This document shows positions 61,317 through 64,000 of a DNA stretch of 64,000 nucleotides, one piece after another (the stretch's first letter is position 1; each line of letters opens with the position of its first letter). The notes beneath the pieces are model-generated. The model made no database searches. It was given only the letters and a program-made list of their open reading frames with translations, and had not been told where the DNA came from. Both the position numbers and the translations under genes were made by a program. The DNA is from Pratylenchus scribneri (taxonomy: Eukaryota > Nematoda > Chromadorea > Rhabditida > Pratylenchidae), in assembly GCA_030063045.1 (NCBI GenBank), contig JAQSEB010000023.1, positions 4,960,001-5,024,000 on the forward strand. The letters are read 5' to 3'.

Positions 61317-63089
61317 TCAACTTGTGCCGCAAACAATTTGACCGCCACTTCCTCTGGCAGAGAAGCCACTGCAGCAAGAATTAGCGGGAAAAACACAAAC
61401 AGCCTGCCCACAAGCCTGAGTTGTAGTCGGATTTCCAATGCAAGGGCATCCCTGGGCAGCAGATTCGCATGTGCGAGTCAATGTTTGAGTTCCACACATT
61501 CCACACGTTGCACTGCATGCACCTGCCGTATATGCGCTCCAAGTTCCTCTAAAAATTGAAAAATTATTAATAGAAAAATTGGGTTTAAAAATACCCAGCA
61601 GGGCAAGCGACGGTAGTTGAGGCTTGGGCAGTAGAGGATGAAGGCACTGATGAAGGGGCAGCAGTAGATGGTTCGGTAGTAGCAGAAGAGGAATCGGGAG
61701 AAGCAGACGAAGATTCGGGGAAATTTGTACTGTCAGAAGTTGGAGGAGTAATAGTCGCTGGATCTCCAGAAACAGCTGGAGATGATGAACCGACAGAAGG
61801 TTCGGTTGGAGCAGACGAGGGTTCGGAAGAAGAAGAGGATTCGGGAGAAGTTGTGCCGTCGGAGTTTAGAGGTGTATCAGTTACTGGACTATCGGAAACA
61901 TTTGGAGTCGATGGAGGCTGCTCAGTGCTTGGCTCATGAGTAACAGTTATTGGACCATCGGAAGCAGCTGGAGAACTTGAGGAAGCAGATGGTTCAGGAG
62001 AACTTGGGGAAGCAGACGGTTCGGGAGAACTTGGGGAAGCAGACGGTTCGGGAGAACTTGGGGAAGCAGACGGTTCGGGAGAACTTGGGGAAGAAGAACT
62101 TGAAGGAGTAGCAGTTGCTGGACCTCCAGAAACAGCTGGAGAAGATGATGAGGCAGCCGGTGATGAAGCCTCGGATGTGGCAGCCGGTGAACTTTCTGGA
62201 GATGTGGCAGCCGGGGAACTTTCCGTTACTGCTGCCGAACTTTCCGTTGCTGCTGGCGAACTTCCCGTTACTGCTGGCGAACTTCCTGTTGCTGCTACCG
62301 AACTTTCCGTTGCTGCTGGCGAACTTCCCGTTACTGCTGGCGAACTTCCTGTTGCTGCTGGCGAACTTCCTGTTGCTGCTACCGAACTTTCCGTTGCTGC
62401 TGGCGAACTTCCCGTTACTGCTGGCGAACTTCCTGTTGCTGCTGGCGAACTTTCCGTACCAGCCGGGCTTGATTCTGTTGCTGCCGGAGAACTTTCCGTC
62501 ACTGCTGGCGAACTTTCCGTACCAGCCGGGCTTGATTCAGTTGCTGCTGGCGAACTTTCCGTACCAGCCGGGCTTGATTCAGTTGCTGCCGGAGAACTTT
62601 CTGTGGCAGCTGGTGATGATGATACTGGGGTCGATGGACTTGAAGAGGTAGAAGCTGCTGCTTTAGTTGTTTTCTCGTGGCTTTCACATGAATGACCTCC
62701 ATGGCCATGGCCAGGGAATCCGGGAAATCCTGGGAATCCTGGATAATTTCCGCCATGTTCCTTTGAATTCGATTTGCCGCCTCCATGGCCAGGGAAGCCA
62801 GGGAATCCGCTGCCTCCACCATGCTCCTTTGATTTTGAACCACTGCCATATCCTTTGCCTCCTTTTCCTCCAAATTCACCATGTTCTTTGGAATTGCTGT
62901 TAGATTCTTTGCCGCCGAATCCGCCTTTCCCTGGGAAGCCTGGATAGCCTCCACCCATTTTTCCAGGTCCTCCAAATGCCTAATTTTTTAATTTTCATTT
63001 AAAATTTTTCAATAAAACTTTCTCACAAAATGTGCCTGGATTTGAATGAATAACACACAACCAATGAAGAATGAAAAGGCCAATTTCAT
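61317..63089 (-). CDS. Secreted mucin-like protein with TSP1-like Cys-rich C-terminal domain
   Basis: Three exons (63027-63089, 61595-62979, 61317-61548) total exactly 560 codons (559 aa). The signal peptide is MKLAFSFFIGCVLFIQIQA. A Gly/Pro/Phe-rich head follows with repeats such as GYPGFPGKGG and SKEHGG, then HSCESHEKTTK, then a Ser/Pro/Thr/Ala-rich body with about 20 copies of a 7-8-residue unit (SSPAATES and variants). The C-terminal 77 residues form a Cys-rich domain: TWSAYTAGACSATCGMCGT, RTCESAAQGCPC, CVFPANSCC, a nematode TSP1-like arrangement with about 14 Cys. The product is probably heavily O-glycosylated and extracellular. Head and body resemble the 49979 gene, but the tail domain differs. 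A TATA-like ATATAAAA is about 70 bp upstream. Confidence 0.85.
62180..62640 (-). repeat. Coding tandem repeat of the mucin-TSP1 gene
   Basis: On the plus strand a 21- to 24-bp unit (GCTGCTGGCGAACTTTCCGT and variants) recurs about 20 times, encoding SSPAATE/SSPAVTG/SSPAGTE units. Blocks of several units recur intact, indicating segmental duplication within the array. Confidence 0.9.
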
Positions 63090-63912
63090 TTTAATTAATT
63101 TTGATTAGAATGGTTCGAATAAGATTGATATTTTGCCTAATTTTTCTTTGTTTTTATATTCATATTTTTGGCAGAGAATTTGGCAATTGTACAAATACAA
63201 ATATTAGAAATGGCCATAAACTCCATATTTGTTTTTTAAAAATTGACTTAATCGTGTTGGATTGTACCTCACTTCAGTAGAATAATTTGATTCAAGCAGT
63301 TGTAAAAATATGGTTGCGTTTTTGAAGACTCTGAGTATATCCATCATCATTGATGAGAATCAGAATTTAGATTCATTTTTGAGATTGGCAAACAAATTGG
63401 ACCGGAAAAGTACCAAAAGACCAAAGTATAGATGGTTCAATTAGATTTTTAGGGATCAATAGTACAGAAAAGACCAAGCCAATTCAGCTGAAATGCACTT
63501 AATTAAGTGCAAATTAATAGCATCAAAGGTTTCCCCAGAAAAGCCCAACATAATTTAGGCATATTTTTCTAAACTATTATATTTGCTCATGATCATGATT
63601 CATGAGTAGTGAATTAAAAATCGTGCTGGCATTTGTAATCGTTTTATTAATTTTTAAACTTTTAATATAATTTTAGTAAAAAAATATTTAATTTCGAAAA
63701 TCTCAATATTCTTGAATTGTAAATTCTTTTAAAATTGACCATCAATTCATTTTATTTTATTAATTTCCTGCTCGATTGCATGAAAAACAATGATAATAGA
63801 ATGCATTCAGCGGATTCCCAACGAAAATATCGTCTTCATTTCTTGGCATTCGGTTTGCATATTCCGTCAATTTTGCCTGTCCAATTCCCTTTTTTAAAAA
63901 ATGATTTAAATT
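63090..63912. other. Intergenic, AT-rich
   Basis: This is the upstream region of the mucin-TSP1 gene. No supportable exon or repeat is visible. Confidence 0.4.
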
Positions 63913-64000
63913 CAGGGTTGCCATAATACCGGGTTTCCCCGGCATTTACCGGGGTTTTGATGTCCCGGCCGGGGTTTTGCCGGGGTTTTGGGAATGCCGG
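63913..64000. mobile_element. Start of a truncated repeat element (CAGGGTTGCC... end)
   Basis: The sequence turns abruptly GC-rich with CAGGGTTGCCATAATACCGG followed by repeated CCCCGGCATTTACCGGGG and CCGGGGTTTT words. The CAGGGTTG start resembles hAT-type termini and the end of the element at 39688. It runs off the window. Confidence 0.55.

Noticed and set aside
62115..62695. Plus-strand repeat frames opposite the mucin-TSP1 gene
   Set aside because: Same reason: repeat shadows without start context.

Overview
The window is nuclear DNA of a nematode, AT-rich (roughly 70% A+T by eye) and densely intronic. The case rests on many 40-60 nt introns ending in TTTTCAG or TTTTTAG, on possible trans-splice acceptors just upstream of start codons, and on typical nematode families: cathepsin B, astacins with ShK or EGF-CUB tails, a nematode-type 7TM chemoreceptor, a nuclear receptor, a UDP-glycosyltransferase and a GT14 glycosyltransferase. 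I cannot place the species. All exon models were built by hand from reading frame and splice phase; none has transcript support.

Layout. 0.2-3.1 kb: a secreted cathepsin B-like protease (+). 4.0-4.6 kb: a nuclear-receptor DNA-binding domain without a ligand domain (+). 5.1-11.2 kb (-): a small membrane protein and one or two unrecognised multi-exon genes that may form one very long gene. 12.5-13.6 kb: a small GPI-like LU/Ly6 protein (+). 14.6-18.5 kb: a GT14 glycosyltransferase with a large foldback element in an intron (+). 19.1-20.5 kb: a chemoreceptor (-). 21.1-25.3 kb and 26.0-28.4 kb: two tandem astacins of different architecture (-). 29.3-29.8 kb: an unrecognised 5'-partial gene (-). 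30.2-33.1 kb: a UGT (+), followed by a small unrecognised reading frame (-). 33.5-46.9 kb holds no gene I can support but contains a Harbinger-like element and a nested stack of transposons. 46.9-63.1 kb: a run of secreted or membrane proteins, namely a FAAH-like amidase (+), a Ser/Pro-rich mucin-like protein (+), a 5-HT2-like receptor (-), a secreted catalase (+), a secreted phospholipase A2 (-) and a mucin-like protein with a TSP1-like tail (-).

The most unusual observation is in the last block. The mucin-like protein ending at 51754 and the secreted catalase ending at 59796 belong to different families, yet both finish with a Ser/Thr/Pro-rich linker followed by the same ~23-residue helix-like tail that ends L-C-K-Y-F-x-I-x-C. 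It looks like a portable C-terminal module for secreted proteins. The two mucin-like proteins also share a Gly/Pro/Phe-rich head but carry different tails, which suggests modular head-linker-tail assembly.

Several transposable elements show clean structure: a TTA-flanked element with 16-bp terminal repeats, a hAT-like element with a perfect 8-bp target duplication inside the arm of a foldback element, and a second foldback element with similar satellite-like cargo.
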